Below are positions 42,200 to 51,482 of a stretch of 64,000 nucleotides of DNA, piece by piece. Origin of the DNA: an uncultured Eubacteriales bacterium (GTDB taxonomy: Bacteria > Bacillota > Clostridia > Saccharofermentanales > Saccharofermentanaceae); contig OMWK01000003.1 in the NCBI GenBank assembly GCA_900314745.1, positions 62,001 through 126,000 on the forward strand, given 5' to 3'. The position numbers were made by a program, and so were the translations under genes. The notes beneath the pieces were generated by a model that saw only the letters and a program-made list of their open reading frames with translations, was not told the origin of the DNA and searched no databases. Position 1 is the first letter of the stretch; every line of letters begins with the position of its first letter.

Positions 42200-44903
42200 C
42201 GGAATCGGTCTCTTCTTCCGTTACTTCTGCAGGCACTTCTGCAAGAACTTCCGCAGGTGCTGACGAAGTCCTGGAAATTAGCTTCTGAACAACAACCACA
42301 GCGCAAAGAGCAATCACACCGGCAATCGAGATGAACAGCGACTGCGTAAATCCTGCAGGCACATACTTAAGTTCAATCTCGTGAACGCCGGGGCCGAGTT
42401 CAACTCCGCACAGAGCATCTCCGACAGCCAGAAGTTCCGAAGGCTCTCCGTCAACCGTGAGGCTGAAGCCCTCGGTATAAGCGATGGTCAGAAGCATAAC
42501 GCCTCCTTCGCCCGCATCGATGTTACCCGTAAGGGTCGTATCATCGTAATATGTTACGTTAAGCTGGTTGCTGCCTAATTCCGCCATTGCCTGCTCGAAT
42601 CCTGCAGTATTAAGTTCATAGGCATACAGATGGAGCGTCCCTGAAGGAGACTTGCTGTAAGTTACCGTAGCGGATATCGGCTCTCCCGTAAACTCACCAA
42701 GATAAATGGTCTGGTAGCTTCTGATTTCATAATCAGCCGTTACCTCGCCGCCTGTAGCTATCTTCACAGTTCCGCCCTTGGAGCTGTCAGCATAGATGTA
42801 AATATCGGCGCCTATATCGGCGCTGTCACATGTTACCGTATAAGAACTGCTTTCTCCGGAAGCATCGAAAGTAAATGTCAGGGCATTTCCCGATCTTCCC
42901 ATGGGAGTAAGACCGGATTCATCAGTAGAATAAGCAACTATGGGAAGATAGACATCAGCCTGCACTCCCATCGCCCTTATCCAGTCGTTAGTCTTAACAA
43001 AGACATCCGTAATTGCGGAAGACGGTGTGTAATCAAGGATATCATCCGACACCATGTATCCTACCGACAGCGCATCAGGATTCTCGTAGAATACGACCTC
43101 GCCGCTTCTGAAGGCCTCTTCAAACATCAAAGGAACGCTCTGTGTATCCTGTATCGTAGCAAGGTTCCTGATACCGAGGATGGATGCGGTCACGCGGGTA
43201 AGTCCGGAATTACGGAGACCGTTGATGCCGTTATTGTGGAAACCGAAGTTTCTCATGTACTTTACGAAGCTCTCTCTTGCCGTGGAGGAGAATATGGACA
43301 TGCCCTTCACGTCGTATACAGACTGTATGTCACAGATGAAGTTCGGGTAAAGTTCAGTTCTCTCGAAGTAGTTATGACCGCTAGTGCCCTCGATGCCTGC
43401 GGCGTGGTCACGGATAACACTTCTGTTCTTGCCGTAGAAATCATAACCCGTAAAGCCCTCGTGTTCGGCAACACGGGCAATCGTAAATGCAGATGCTGTC
43501 ATGGCCTCGAAGATCATGCTTATGGCGATAACAAGCTCGAGCACCTGGCTTCTCTCCCTGTCGGAAGTAACGATTGCCCTCAGGACTATCGACTGGATGA
43601 TAAGGAACAGCAAAGACAGGCCTATCTGCTGGTAACCCTCATTGCCGGTACCAAACTTCTCATAAAGAAGCAGGAACACACCTGCACCGACGCAAACGGC
43701 TGAGAGCTGTCCGGGAGTGAATGTCTTCAGAACACGGATCGTCATGAAGGCTATTATCACCACAACAAAACTCATCATGTATGACTGTCTGTACGGAATC
43801 TGGTTCGGGTAATGCATACCATGCCATATGAAATTAAGAGTCTTCGTCGAGAAGCTTAAGTACAGGAACAGCAGCATGAATGCAAAGCTTATCTTCTTTC
43901 TTAAGGTGATGCCGGTCTTCGAAGTTGCCATGAAGAACAGGGGCAGCATCAGTACAACAACAGTGCCGCACGCGACATTGGCCATACCGTCACGGATGTT
44001 AGGATTGGCGCTTACCAGGAATCTTCCCAGAAAATCGAAAAGGTTGCCGGTGGGATTGAAATCTATCGGGAACTCATCTCCCGTGGCAGAAGAATGCTGC
44101 AGGATAAGGTATGTCGGTATGACTACGACTGCGGATATGGCTCCGGCAATAGCGGAACCTAAGGCAAATCTGCCGGCACTTGCGAAGAATGAGCCCACCG
44201 TGAACTTGTCGTCAGGCATAAATGCGAAGTACATGACGACAGAGAAAAACACGAGGAATATGCAAACCATGTATCCCGAGTAGTAGTTGGAGATAATGAC
44301 GAGAGCGAGTGTCAGAACGTAGAGCAGATACTTTCGCTCAGTGAAAAGCCTCAAAAGCCCGAGACAGACGAGCGGCAGCAGCACATACGCATCACACCAC
44401 ATGATGTTCCAAAAGTCCGTGAGGAACCACCCGGAGAGCGCATATGCAATGCCGAATGTGAGCGTAACGAGGTCGTATTTACGAGAATCTATGCGGGAGA
44501 GCAGAAGTCCCATGAACAAAGATGCGAGACCTGCTCTTATGCATGTTATGAAAGCCACGAACACCGGCAGAGTCTTGTAAGGGAAGAACAGTGCCAGAAT
44601 GTTGAGAGGGCTCGCGCAGTAATTTGCAAATACGGCATAGAACTCGTTGCCTAGTCCGCTGTTCCACGAGTAGAAGAGCGATCTGCCCCCCAGGATCTTG
44701 GCGCGAAGCTCGTATATGAACGGCATGTACTGATGGTAAAGATCTACCGTCAGCATGGTCTTCGTGCCGGCGGGATAGACGCCGATCACGGCAAATATCA
44801 GAGCCACGGTGATAAAGGGTATGATGAATGACAGAAACTTGAGATTCGTGAGAGATCTTAAGCCCTTTGAAGCAGTTTCCTTGATTTTGCCGTTCTTAAA
44901 CAT
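42183..44903 (-). CDS. YfhO-family membrane glycosyltransferase
   Basis: 906 residues from ATG 44903. The first extracytoplasmic loop carries TVDLYHQYMPFIYELRAKIL, SLFYSWNSGLGNEFYAVFAN and SPLNIL, the YfhO signature with the acidic residues expected of GT-C enzymes. About thirteen helices, then a large outer beta domain and a last helix with an acidic tail. An upstream in-frame GTG at 44948 is possible, but TACTAT lies 7 bp before 44903 and no SD exists, so a leaderless message starting at 44903 is preferred. Confidence 0.75.
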   Translation of the reverse strand: MFKNGKIKETASKGLRSLTNLKFLSFIIPFITVALIFAVIGVYPAGTKTMLTVDLYHQYMPFIYELRAKILGGRSLFYSWNSGLGNEFYAVFANYCASPLNILALFFPYKTLPVFVAFITCIRAGLASLFMGLLLSRIDSRKYDLVTLTFGIAYALSGWFLTDFWNIMWCDAYVLLPLVCLGLLRLFTERKYLLYVLTLALVIISNYYSGYMVCIFLVFFSVVMYFAFMPDDKFTVGSFFASAGRFALGSAIAGAISAVVVIPTYLILQHSSATGDEFPIDFNPTGNLFDFLGRFLVSANPNIRDGMANVACGTVVVLMLPLFFMATSKTGITLRKKISFAFMLLFLYLSFSTKTLNFIWHGMHYPNQIPYRQSYMMSFVVVIIAFMTIRVLKTFTPGQLSAVCVGAGVFLLLYEKFGTGNEGYQQIGLSLLFLIIQSIVLRAIVTSDRERSQVLELVIAISMIFEAMTASAFTIARVAEHEGFTGYDFYGKNRSVIRDHAAGIEGTSGHNYFERTELYPNFICDIQSVYDVKGMSIFSSTARESFVKYMRNFGFHNNGINGLRNSGLTRVTASILGIRNLATIQDTQSVPLMFEEAFRSGEVVFYENPDALSVGYMVSDDILDYTPSSAITDVFVKTNDWIRAMGVQADVYLPIVAYSTDESGLTPMGRSGNALTFTFDASGESSSYTVTCDSADIGADIYIYADSSKGGTVKIATGGEVTADYEIRSYQTIYLGEFTGEPISATVTYSKSPSGTLHLYAYELNTAGFEQAMAELGSNQLNVTYYDDTTLTGNIDAGEGGVMLLTIAYTEGFSLTVDGEPSELLAVGDALCGVELGPGVHEIELKYVPAGFTQSLFISIAGVIALCAVVVVQKLISRTSSAPAEVLAEVPAEVTEEETDSDEKAD

Positions 44904-44910
44904 AGGACTT

Positions 44911-44977
44911 ATAGTACCATATTTTGTAGCATTGCGGTAATAAAACACGCGTGTATATATGCTAAAGTATTATAAGT
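44911..44977. promoter_or_regulatory. Divergent leaderless-type promoters of yfhO and the lipid kinase
   Basis: Minus strand: TACTAT (44916-44911) with TTACCG 18 bp upstream; 7 bp to ATG 44903. Plus strand: TTGCGG (44932-44937) and TATATAT (44954-44960), or TAAAGT (44963-44968) and TATTAT (44968-44973), all close to ATG 44978. Neither gene has an SD. Confidence 0.5.
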
Positions 44978-45889
44978 ATGGGATTGAGACTTAGAATAAT
45001 CATAAATCCTTCCTCGGGAAGGGAGAAATCGCTAACGGATCTCGACAGCATTCTGATGTATCTGTCGAGGGCAGGCGAACTTACGCGCTCGGACATCTGC
45101 TACACGGCAGGCCGTTTTGACGCCATGAATTACGCGAAGGAAACCGACGCCTCCCAGTACGACGCCATAGTCGCCTTAGGCGGAGACGGAACTGTCAACG
45201 AGGTCGTAACGGGAATGATGAGGGGCGAGGTCGATCTCCCCCTTGCGATATTCACATCCGGAACGGTAAACGACTTCGCGAAGATCAACAATCTTCCCCA
45301 GGCAACATCAGACTTCGCGAGAATGCTTATCAAGCCGTCTTACGAGAGGATAGACTGCGGCAAGGTCAATGACGATTATTTTCTCAATGTCGTAGCGGGC
45401 GGACTTATGACCGATGTAGCTTATAAGGTCAAATCAGACGTTAAGACAGCCATCGGACCCGCTGCTTACTGGTTATCAGCCATGAAGGATCTTCCAGACA
45501 TCAACCGCACATTGAAGGTAAAGATAACCGCAGGCGGCAAGACATATGAAGAGGATATCGTTATGTTCATGATCGCTAATACCAAGAGTGTCGGCGGATT
45601 CAGAGGACTCATGACCAAGGCAGACATTCAGGACGGCGCACTCGATCTTCTCGCGGTAAAGAAACTCGATGCACTCGAGATAGTACCTCTCCTCGGAAGC
45701 CTTGTCGTAGGAGACCACATCTACAACGATAACATTATCTACATCCAGTCAGATGACATTCTGCTCGAATCAGATCAGAAGATCACACTCGATATCGACG
45801 GCGAGGAAGGTCCTGCCCTCCCCGCCCACATAAGCTGCATTAAGAGCGCTATTAATCTAATCGTTCCCGGTAAGGAGGAACCACTTTGA
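44978..45889 (+). CDS. dgkB: Diacylglycerol kinase-family lipid kinase
   Basis: 303 residues. INPSSGR (9-15) and ALGGDGTVNEVV (GGDGT at 68-72) are the nucleotide-binding motifs of the DgkB/YegS family; FTSGTVNDFAK follows. DgkB returns diacylglycerol, a by-product of lipoteichoic acid synthesis, to phosphatidic acid. The adjacent divergent YfhO genes fit that theme. YegS-type substrate choice cannot be ruled out. Symbol is tentative. Confidence 0.85.
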   Translation: MGLRLRIIINPSSGREKSLTDLDSILMYLSRAGELTRSDICYTAGRFDAMNYAKETDASQYDAIVALGGDGTVNEVVTGMMRGEVDLPLAIFTSGTVNDFAKINNLPQATSDFARMLIKPSYERIDCGKVNDDYFLNVVAGGLMTDVAYKVKSDVKTAIGPAAYWLSAMKDLPDINRTLKVKITAGGKTYEEDIVMFMIANTKSVGGFRGLMTKADIQDGALDLLAVKKLDALEIVPLLGSLVVGDHIYNDNIIYIQSDDILLESDQKITLDIDGEEGPALPAHISCIKSAINLIVPGKEEPL

Positions 45890-47520
45890 AAAAGAACAGA
45901 GACAACAAAGAGAAGATTGTAAGAACACCTGCCTTCGAGTCAGATAATCTCGAAAGCAATGCAAGCATACTCTCGAGCCTTGAAGAGACTAATGCTATCG
46001 ATATGTCGGGAGAGGACCCTTCATCCCTCGAGGATAAACTGACAACAGAAGCTCCCGCACCTATGAAGGAAGAAGTCAGGAAGAACGATATAGCTCCTGT
46101 CAAACTCGATCTTGCACCCGCAGGTTCCGATGTCGAATCGAGAGTTCCTGTCACAAAGGGAACCATTAAGAGCATCACATTCCTGGTCATCGCTTCACTT
46201 GTTGTGCTCGCTACGGTTGCGGCATCGCTTTTCTACAACGCGGGAATCAAAGAGAAGCTTCAAAGTCCTCTCACTATCGGCGGAACTCCTGTCGACAGTG
46301 CGGAATTCAGCTTCATGTACCACTACATCCTTATCGATAACGGTGTCGACATCTTCGCCTCCGAGACTCCCGAGATGCTCGCAGGTCCTTCGGTTGACCC
46401 CAATTTTGCTACTCTTTACGATGACGCCGTAGCTCACGGACTTCAGATCGAACCCAAACACTATGATCTCGCGAGAACATACATCGACTGGCTTCAGACC
46501 AAGGCTGATGAACTCGGTGTCGACCTCACCACATATATCCGCGGCGTATTCGGGGATCAGGTGGATGAGCAGGTTATACTGAGTGCTCTTGCAAAGATGT
46601 ATTTCACGGAGGATTATGCTTCCGGCGATAAGCTCGTTGAGCTTCAGGCTACCGACGAACAGGCTGAAGAAGCTTATGCCAATAACCCCAACGCCTATGA
46701 TGAGGTATCCTATAAGCTCCTCCGCATCCGCTACGAGCAGAGAGATCAGGCCTTTATCGATACGGCCAATCTTCACGCCAACCAGATCATCGAGCAGATG
46801 GGACAGGATCCTTCAATGTTCGAAGCCATAGCAGCCCAGTATTTCTCAGGTGAGGCCGCAGCTATACTCCAGCTTCCGGATTCCTGTCTTACCGAAGGAT
46901 CCAGATACGACGACTTTACCCACACTGATTTCAGGGACTGGCTGTTTGACATGTCGAGAGTTCCCGGTGATTCCGTAATCTTCAACGATGAGGACGGTTT
47001 CCCCATCATTCTCGTATTCGTTGAAAGAGAAAGACAGACTGTCCCCCTCCGTGATGTAAGAATGGTGGAAGTTCTCATCGACAGCACAGGAGATGAAGAG
47101 ACACCCGGCTATGACATCGCGAATGCCCAGCAGGTTGCTCAGGAGATCTACGATACTATCGGCGTATTCGGCGAAGAGACCGATGTTCAGACGATCGAGA
47201 ATCTCTACAACGATGACATTATCAACGGCAATATCGTCATCACTCACAGCCAGGATACATATCCCGGCAAGTATGACGGAATCCTCAATGAATGGATATT
47301 CGCAGATACGAGAGTTGCCGGCGACAAGGCATTCCTTGAGACGGCTGAAGGTTACTATATCGTCTATCTTGTTGGTATCTCGGAGAATCCCGAGTGGTAT
47401 GACAGGGTCAATTCATTCGTACGTATGAGAAACTATCAGGCGTTCCTGAATGAGACGATCAGCGCATACGCTTACGAGTTCAATCAGACCGGACTCGACA
47501 GGGTAGCTGACGTACCTTAA
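45886..47520 (+). CDS. Membrane-anchored SurA/PrsA-like foldase (parvulin type)
   Basis: TTG start at 45886 with AGGAGG eight bases upstream, overlapping the kinase stop by 4 bases. 544 residues: a charged cytoplasmic arm of 95 residues, one membrane helix (about 99-118), a SurA-like N-terminal helical domain (VDSAEFSFMYHYILIDNG) and a C-terminal region with parvulin-like strands (RDWLFDMSRVPGDSV, WIFADTRVAGDKAF repeats). Acts on secreted proteins outside the membrane. The prolyl isomerase active site is not clearly conserved, so it may be a chaperone only. Confidence 0.7.
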   Translation: MKKNRDNKEKIVRTPAFESDNLESNASILSSLEETNAIDMSGEDPSSLEDKLTTEAPAPMKEEVRKNDIAPVKLDLAPAGSDVESRVPVTKGTIKSITFLVIASLVVLATVAASLFYNAGIKEKLQSPLTIGGTPVDSAEFSFMYHYILIDNGVDIFASETPEMLAGPSVDPNFATLYDDAVAHGLQIEPKHYDLARTYIDWLQTKADELGVDLTTYIRGVFGDQVDEQVILSALAKMYFTEDYASGDKLVELQATDEQAEEAYANNPNAYDEVSYKLLRIRYEQRDQAFIDTANLHANQIIEQMGQDPSMFEAIAAQYFSGEAAAILQLPDSCLTEGSRYDDFTHTDFRDWLFDMSRVPGDSVIFNDEDGFPIILVFVERERQTVPLRDVRMVEVLIDSTGDEETPGYDIANAQQVAQEIYDTIGVFGEETDVQTIENLYNDDIINGNIVITHSQDTYPGKYDGILNEWIFADTRVAGDKAFLETAEGYYIVYLVGISENPEWYDRVNSFVRMRNYQAFLNETISAYAYEFNQTGLDRVADVP

Positions 47521-47525
47521 AGGAA

Positions 47526-47660
47526 TCAGATTCCTGCGATGATAAGGGCTACGGCGGTAGCAATAACACTGCCGCCGACAGCAATGGCAAGAATGGTTGC
47601 CATTACCTTAACGCCTCTGGATCTTCTTCTGTTGTAGTTATAATTACTGTTCTGCGTCAT
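47526..47660 (-). CDS. 44-residue single-helix membrane peptide coupled to htrA
   Basis: ATG at 47660 lies inside the 3' end of htrA (overlap 17 bases) with TTGGAG six bases upstream. The product starts MTQNSNYNYNRRRSRGVKVM and continues as one hydrophobic Ala/Ile/Val helix ending LIIAGI. Basic N-terminus and helix predict a cytoplasm-in orientation. Possibly a modulator of HtrA or of the envelope; no family recognised. The 123-bp gap is otherwise empty. Confidence 0.6.
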   Translation of the reverse strand: MTQNSNYNYNRRRSRGVKVMATILAIAVGGSVIATAVALIIAGI

Positions 47661-48846
47661 TTGAATCTCCAACGATCAATGTCAGTTCGCGCGTACGTCC
47701 GTCACGTTCGATAACCACGGGAACCTCATCTCCGGGAAGATGGGTGTCGCGCACACTTATAATATCATCAGACCTCTCAATTTCAACCCCGTCGATGGAT
47801 ACTATAAGGTCTCCTTCCCTCATGCCTGCGACGTCAGCGGGACCTCCGGGTTCAACCTCGGAGACATAAACACCTTCAATGGCGCCGTAGTATTCATCAC
47901 CGTAGACCTGACCGACGGTAACACCGAGATACGGTCTGTTCGCTACATAACCGTAATTAATGATCGACTGGATGATATCCCTTACGTTTGAGATGGGGAT
48001 TGCAAAGCCAAGGCCTTCAGAAGCTGATATCTTGGCATTGGTAACTCCGATTACCTCGCCGAAGGAATTGATCAGCGGGCCGCCGCTGTTACCGGAATTG
48101 ATGGAGGCATCAGTCTGAATGAGCTCCATGGTATAGCCGTTATTATTTGCCTGTCTGTTAAGAGCTGATACGACTCCGACGGTAACTGTGCCCTCGAGCC
48201 TTCCCAGAGGATTGCCGATTGCAACAACAAGCTCGCCGACCTGAAGCGTATCGGAATCACCGAGCGTAACATAAGCGAAAGGCTCTTCCTGCTCCTCAAC
48301 CTTCAATACGGCGATGTCCGTCTGGATATCGTAGCCGACAACCTCAGCATCAAGAGGAATCTCATAGCCCGGAACATCAACGATAAGGCTGAGTTCGGAA
48401 TTATTAATGACATCATCTATGACATGCTGGTTGGTAACGATATAACCGTTCTCACTTACAAAGAATCCCGTTCCGGAGAATATGGGGGCATTCCTGTCGT
48501 TGACGGTGCCCATGACATAGACCGATACGGTGGCAGGACTTACGAGTCTTACGATCTCCACAGTGCTGAGCGTTGTCTTATTGGGATCTGTTACGCTCGC
48601 TGCACGCTCCAAAGAGAACTCGGGATCGGCAACAGGATTTACTGAATGCTCGGATTCTTCCCTCTCCTCCCTGTCATCTTCGTCATCTTCGCTTCTGTAC
48701 GCGGAATACGTCATATTGCCTACTGAGCCTGAAGCAAGTCTCAAGATATAAACTGTCTGAAGCATTGAGAACAGCATTGAACAAACCGTCAATATTATAA
48801 GGAAAGGTACAAGTATTCCTGTCTTCTTTTTGTTATCAGTATCCAT
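47644..48846 (-). CDS. htrA: HtrA/DegP-like membrane-anchored serine protease
   Basis: 400 residues: one N-terminal membrane helix (about 12-36), an acidic linker, the trypsin-like domain with His141 (TNQHVIDD), Asp177 (QTDIAVLKV) and Ser254 (NSGNSGGPL), and one PDZ domain (about 300-395, with GLGFAIPIS linking and PADVAGMREGD). Degrades misfolded exported proteins. SD AGAGGTGA precedes the ATG. Converges with the foldase gene. Confidence 0.93.
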   Translation of the reverse strand: MDTDNKKKTGILVPFLIILTVCSMLFSMLQTVYILRLASGSVGNMTYSAYRSEDDEDDREEREESEHSVNPVADPEFSLERAASVTDPNKTTLSTVEIVRLVSPATVSVYVMGTVNDRNAPIFSGTGFFVSENGYIVTNQHVIDDVINNSELSLIVDVPGYEIPLDAEVVGYDIQTDIAVLKVEEQEEPFAYVTLGDSDTLQVGELVVAIGNPLGRLEGTVTVGVVSALNRQANNNGYTMELIQTDASINSGNSGGPLINSFGEVIGVTNAKISASEGLGFAIPISNVRDIIQSIINYGYVANRPYLGVTVGQVYGDEYYGAIEGVYVSEVEPGGPADVAGMREGDLIVSIDGVEIERSDDIISVRDTHLPGDEVPVVIERDGRTRELTLIVGDSNDAEQ

Positions 48847-48920
48847 TTCAAAATCACCTCTGTGCCCAATAATACTCCGCTTGAGATTATATATTGGTGC
48901 AAAATTAAGTCAAAAACGGC

Positions 48921-49562
48921 TCATTCTTCAGGTATTGCTTCCCTGATCATATCCGTTCCGGCTTTAACGGCCTCCACGCGCCCGAAGGTTTTGTCCGAGA
49001 CAAATGTCTTAAGCTCTTCAGCCTTGGAAGACGGGCAGGTTACTTTTATCTCGACGTTCTCTTTGTAAACGGGTTCACTTACATTCCAGCCGGCCTGGGT
49101 GAGCGCATATATGAGTTTCTCGCTCATGTCGTAGCCCGCCGTCATGCTGTACACCTCTCCGCCGGTCAGCCTTACAAGTCCCGAAGACCTGACAGCCGAG
49201 GCCGCGGCATCGGTATACGCCCTTACAAGCCCACCCTTGCCCAGAAGTATTCCGCCGAAATATCTCGTCACAGTAATAACAGCGTTGGTTATCTCCTTCT
49301 TATCGAGTACGTTAAGTATCGGCATGCCGCCGGTGCCCGAGGGTTCGCCGTCATCACTGTACTTCTGCATGAAGGTCTCGCCGCTTACACGCCACGCATA
49401 GCACACGTGCCTCGCATCAGGGTACTTGGCTCTTATCTTCGCGACAAAGTCCTCCGCCTCCGGGGCACTTCTGACCTCGCAGCTGTTGCCTATGAATATG
49501 GACTTGGATATCTCGATCCTGGACTCGCCTTCCTGCGCGAAAGTAATAAAGCTTCCGGACAA
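48921..49562 (-). CDS. yigZ: YigZ / IMPACT family protein
   Basis: 213 residues from a TTG start at 49562 with AAGGAG 11 bases upstream; no ATG is available near it. HVCYAWRV, KYSDDGEPSGTGGMPIL, and VTRYFGGILLGKGGLVRAY are the YigZ signatures, followed by a C-terminal ferredoxin-like domain (DUF1949). Cellular role poorly defined; linked to ribosome and translation in relatives. Starts 2 bases from the Nudix-like stop. Confidence 0.9.
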   Translation of the reverse strand: MSGSFITFAQEGESRIEISKSIFIGNSCEVRSAPEAEDFVAKIRAKYPDARHVCYAWRVSGETFMQKYSDDGEPSGTGGMPILNVLDKKEITNAVITVTRYFGGILLGKGGLVRAYTDAAASAVRSSGLVRLTGGEVYSMTAGYDMSEKLIYALTQAGWNVSEPVYKENVEIKVTCPSSKAEELKTFVSDKTFGRVEAVKAGTDMIREAIPEE

Positions 49563-49563
49563 A

Positions 49564-49977
49564 TCAGGTCAGCTCCTTATACTTCTGGTAAGCCATGAGA
49601 AGAAGCGATCTGTCCTGGCTGTATGTAACCTTATCCATCGCAGCCTGCACATCAAAGAACTTAGCATTAAGGATATTCTCTTCGGTATTGGGAACGGTCT
49701 TCGTATCTTCAGCAAGCATTATGAACCAAGAGATATTGTTGTGTACGGGCTTCCTTCTCGATATCGAATAGAACTCATAATGAGTCTTGCCACAGGGTGC
49801 CAGCACCTTTGCCGAGACGCCGGTCTCGTACTGTACACGCCTTACCACTACCTCGGTAAGCTTCTGGTTAACTCTGATGACGCCCTTGGGGAAAGCCCAT
49901 TCATGCTTATCATTCTCGATCATAAGAACCTTATCCTGGCAAAAGACTATGCCGCCGGTGCAATTTCTGATAAGCAT
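49564..49977 (-). CDS. Nudix-fold protein with degenerate Nudix box
   Basis: ATG at 49977 with SD GAGGAG; the frame reads far upstream across the divergent promoter and is not used there. 137 residues with the Nudix start (RNCTGGIVFCQDKVLMIEND) and WAFPKG. In the Nudix box, GVIRVNQKLTEVVVRRVQYE then TGV, the catalytic REUxEE reads RRVQYE, so two of three Glu are replaced and the upstream Glu is Gln. Hydrolysis of nucleoside diphosphates seems unlikely; it may bind a ligand instead. Transcribed together with yigZ. Confidence 0.75.
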   Translation of the reverse strand: MLIRNCTGGIVFCQDKVLMIENDKHEWAFPKGVIRVNQKLTEVVVRRVQYETGVSAKVLAPCGKTHYEFYSISRRKPVHNNISWFIMLAEDTKTVPNTEENILNAKFFDVQAAMDKVTYSQDRSLLLMAYQKYKELT

Positions 49978-50027
49978 ATGCAACTCCTCGTTAATATATA
50001 TTAAAGTGATTTTAACATTAAATAAGG

Positions 50028-50033
50028 TATAAT
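50028..50033 (+). promoter_or_regulatory. -10 box of a leaderless-type promoter
   Basis: AAGGTATAAT ends 7 bp before ATG 50041; no SD is present. Same arrangement as at 18559-18572. Confidence 0.6.
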
Positions 50034-50040
50034 TTCTATT

Positions 50041-51393
50041 ATGATAAACGACAACAGAAAATATGATACTTCCGCATTTCGAAGAAGCGAGAAGGGTGCC
50101 GCATACCAGAACAGGATAGCTGCCCTCCAGAAGCTTTTCGTTGCGCTTGCAGTATCCTCTGTTGTAATGGGGCTCGTACTCACAGGAGCAGTAATAGGCC
50201 GCCGGAAGGCCCTCGGCGAATACGGAGAAGCGACACACTCCGAGGGCGTAGCATCCTTAGTGGGCCTCATGGACACGCCGACGCCAACCGAAGCCTACAT
50301 AATCCCCGAATACCTTGAAGACTCAGACCTTGCCCTGCAGATGTGGGGTCCCCTGGAGCCCGCTTCTAACCCTGTCCCCTACGAGCACTACCCCGTAAGA
50401 GGCATATATGTCGGACCTGCGGCAAACCTCGAGGAGTGCTTCGTGCTCGCGGAGAATTCGGAGATAAATACTTTTGTAATCGACTTAAAGGAGCAAGACG
50501 GAGCCCTCTATGACACCGCCAACGAACTCGCACTGGAGTCGAGCGCCGTGTACGGTTGCTACAATCTAAGCGAAGTAGTGCAGCAATGCCATGAGCACGG
50601 CATCCACGTAATCGGCCGTATCGTCTGCTTCAAGGACCCGAACCTTGCCACGGCAGAGCCTGAGCGCGCGATAAGAGACAGCGCGGGCAATGTACTGTAC
50701 TTCAACTCAGAGGGCGGACGTGCCTTCCTGGATCCGTACAACCCGGACAACTGGGAGTACCTCATTGAACTTGCCGAGGAAGCGGTCTCAAGAGGAGTCG
50801 ATGAGATCCAGTTCGACTACATAAGATTCCCGACAGGCTCCACCACTACCGGAAATGAGCCTTACTTCGGGCTTGAAGGCACGGTTCCCGACAGAACCGA
50901 AGCCATCAACAGATTCGTAAGGGAGGCGCGTGTAAGGATCCAGGATACGCTCGGTGTACCGATGTCTGCGGACGTATTCGGCATCATACTGACCTCCGAG
51001 TACGACGGTAGAAACCTGGGCCAGGACTGGTACTCGATCGGTCTTGCAGGAGAAGACTCGGTCTGCCCCATGATCTACCCGTCCCACTACGCCCTCGGCA
51101 CCATGATCTCCGGCATAACATTCGACAAACCCGATCTGTACCCTTACGACATAATGATCGCGGTTCTCTCCTACGGTAGCTCCGCTTGGTATCAGGAAGG
51201 GTACTGTACGGTAAGACCGTATGTACAGGCTTTTACCGCTTACTACCTCGGCGAAGGCAACTATCTCGAGTACGATTACGATGCGATCAACGCGCAGATA
51301 CGGGCGATCCAGGACATGAGACTCGATGAATATATCCTGTGGAATGCATCTGTTCTCTACCCTGAAGGAAACTACGGGGGCAACGACGGTTAG
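50041..51393 (+). CDS. DUF4015 putative glycoside hydrolase
   Basis: 450 residues: a membrane helix near residues 35-53, a Pro/Glu linker, then a TIM-barrel-like domain with VRGIYVGP, NTFVIDLKEQDG, GVDEIQFDYIRFP, SADVFGI and CPMIYPSHY, the blocks of the DUF4015 family related to GH13/GH114-like barrels. Asp in FDYIRFP and KEQDG are candidate catalytic residues. Predicted to act on an external glycan. Possibly leaderless mRNA. Confidence 0.85.
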   Translation: MINDNRKYDTSAFRRSEKGAAYQNRIAALQKLFVALAVSSVVMGLVLTGAVIGRRKALGEYGEATHSEGVASLVGLMDTPTPTEAYIIPEYLEDSDLALQMWGPLEPASNPVPYEHYPVRGIYVGPAANLEECFVLAENSEINTFVIDLKEQDGALYDTANELALESSAVYGCYNLSEVVQQCHEHGIHVIGRIVCFKDPNLATAEPERAIRDSAGNVLYFNSEGGRAFLDPYNPDNWEYLIELAEEAVSRGVDEIQFDYIRFPTGSTTTGNEPYFGLEGTVPDRTEAINRFVREARVRIQDTLGVPMSADVFGIILTSEYDGRNLGQDWYSIGLAGEDSVCPMIYPSHYALGTMISGITFDKPDLYPYDIMIAVLSYGSSAWYQEGYCTVRPYVQAFTAYYLGEGNYLEYDYDAINAQIRAIQDMRLDEYILWNASVLYPEGNYGGNDG

Positions 51394-51482
51394 CATTGCG
51401 CTTGCTCAAGTCCTCCGCGCTTCGAAAATTGTGTTATAATCAGTTGTTCTATATATAAATTATTAAATATCCGGAGGGTATT

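Noticed and set aside
51394..51482. T-box riboswitch before serS
   Set aside because: The gap is only 89 bp with no specifier stem or antiterminator.
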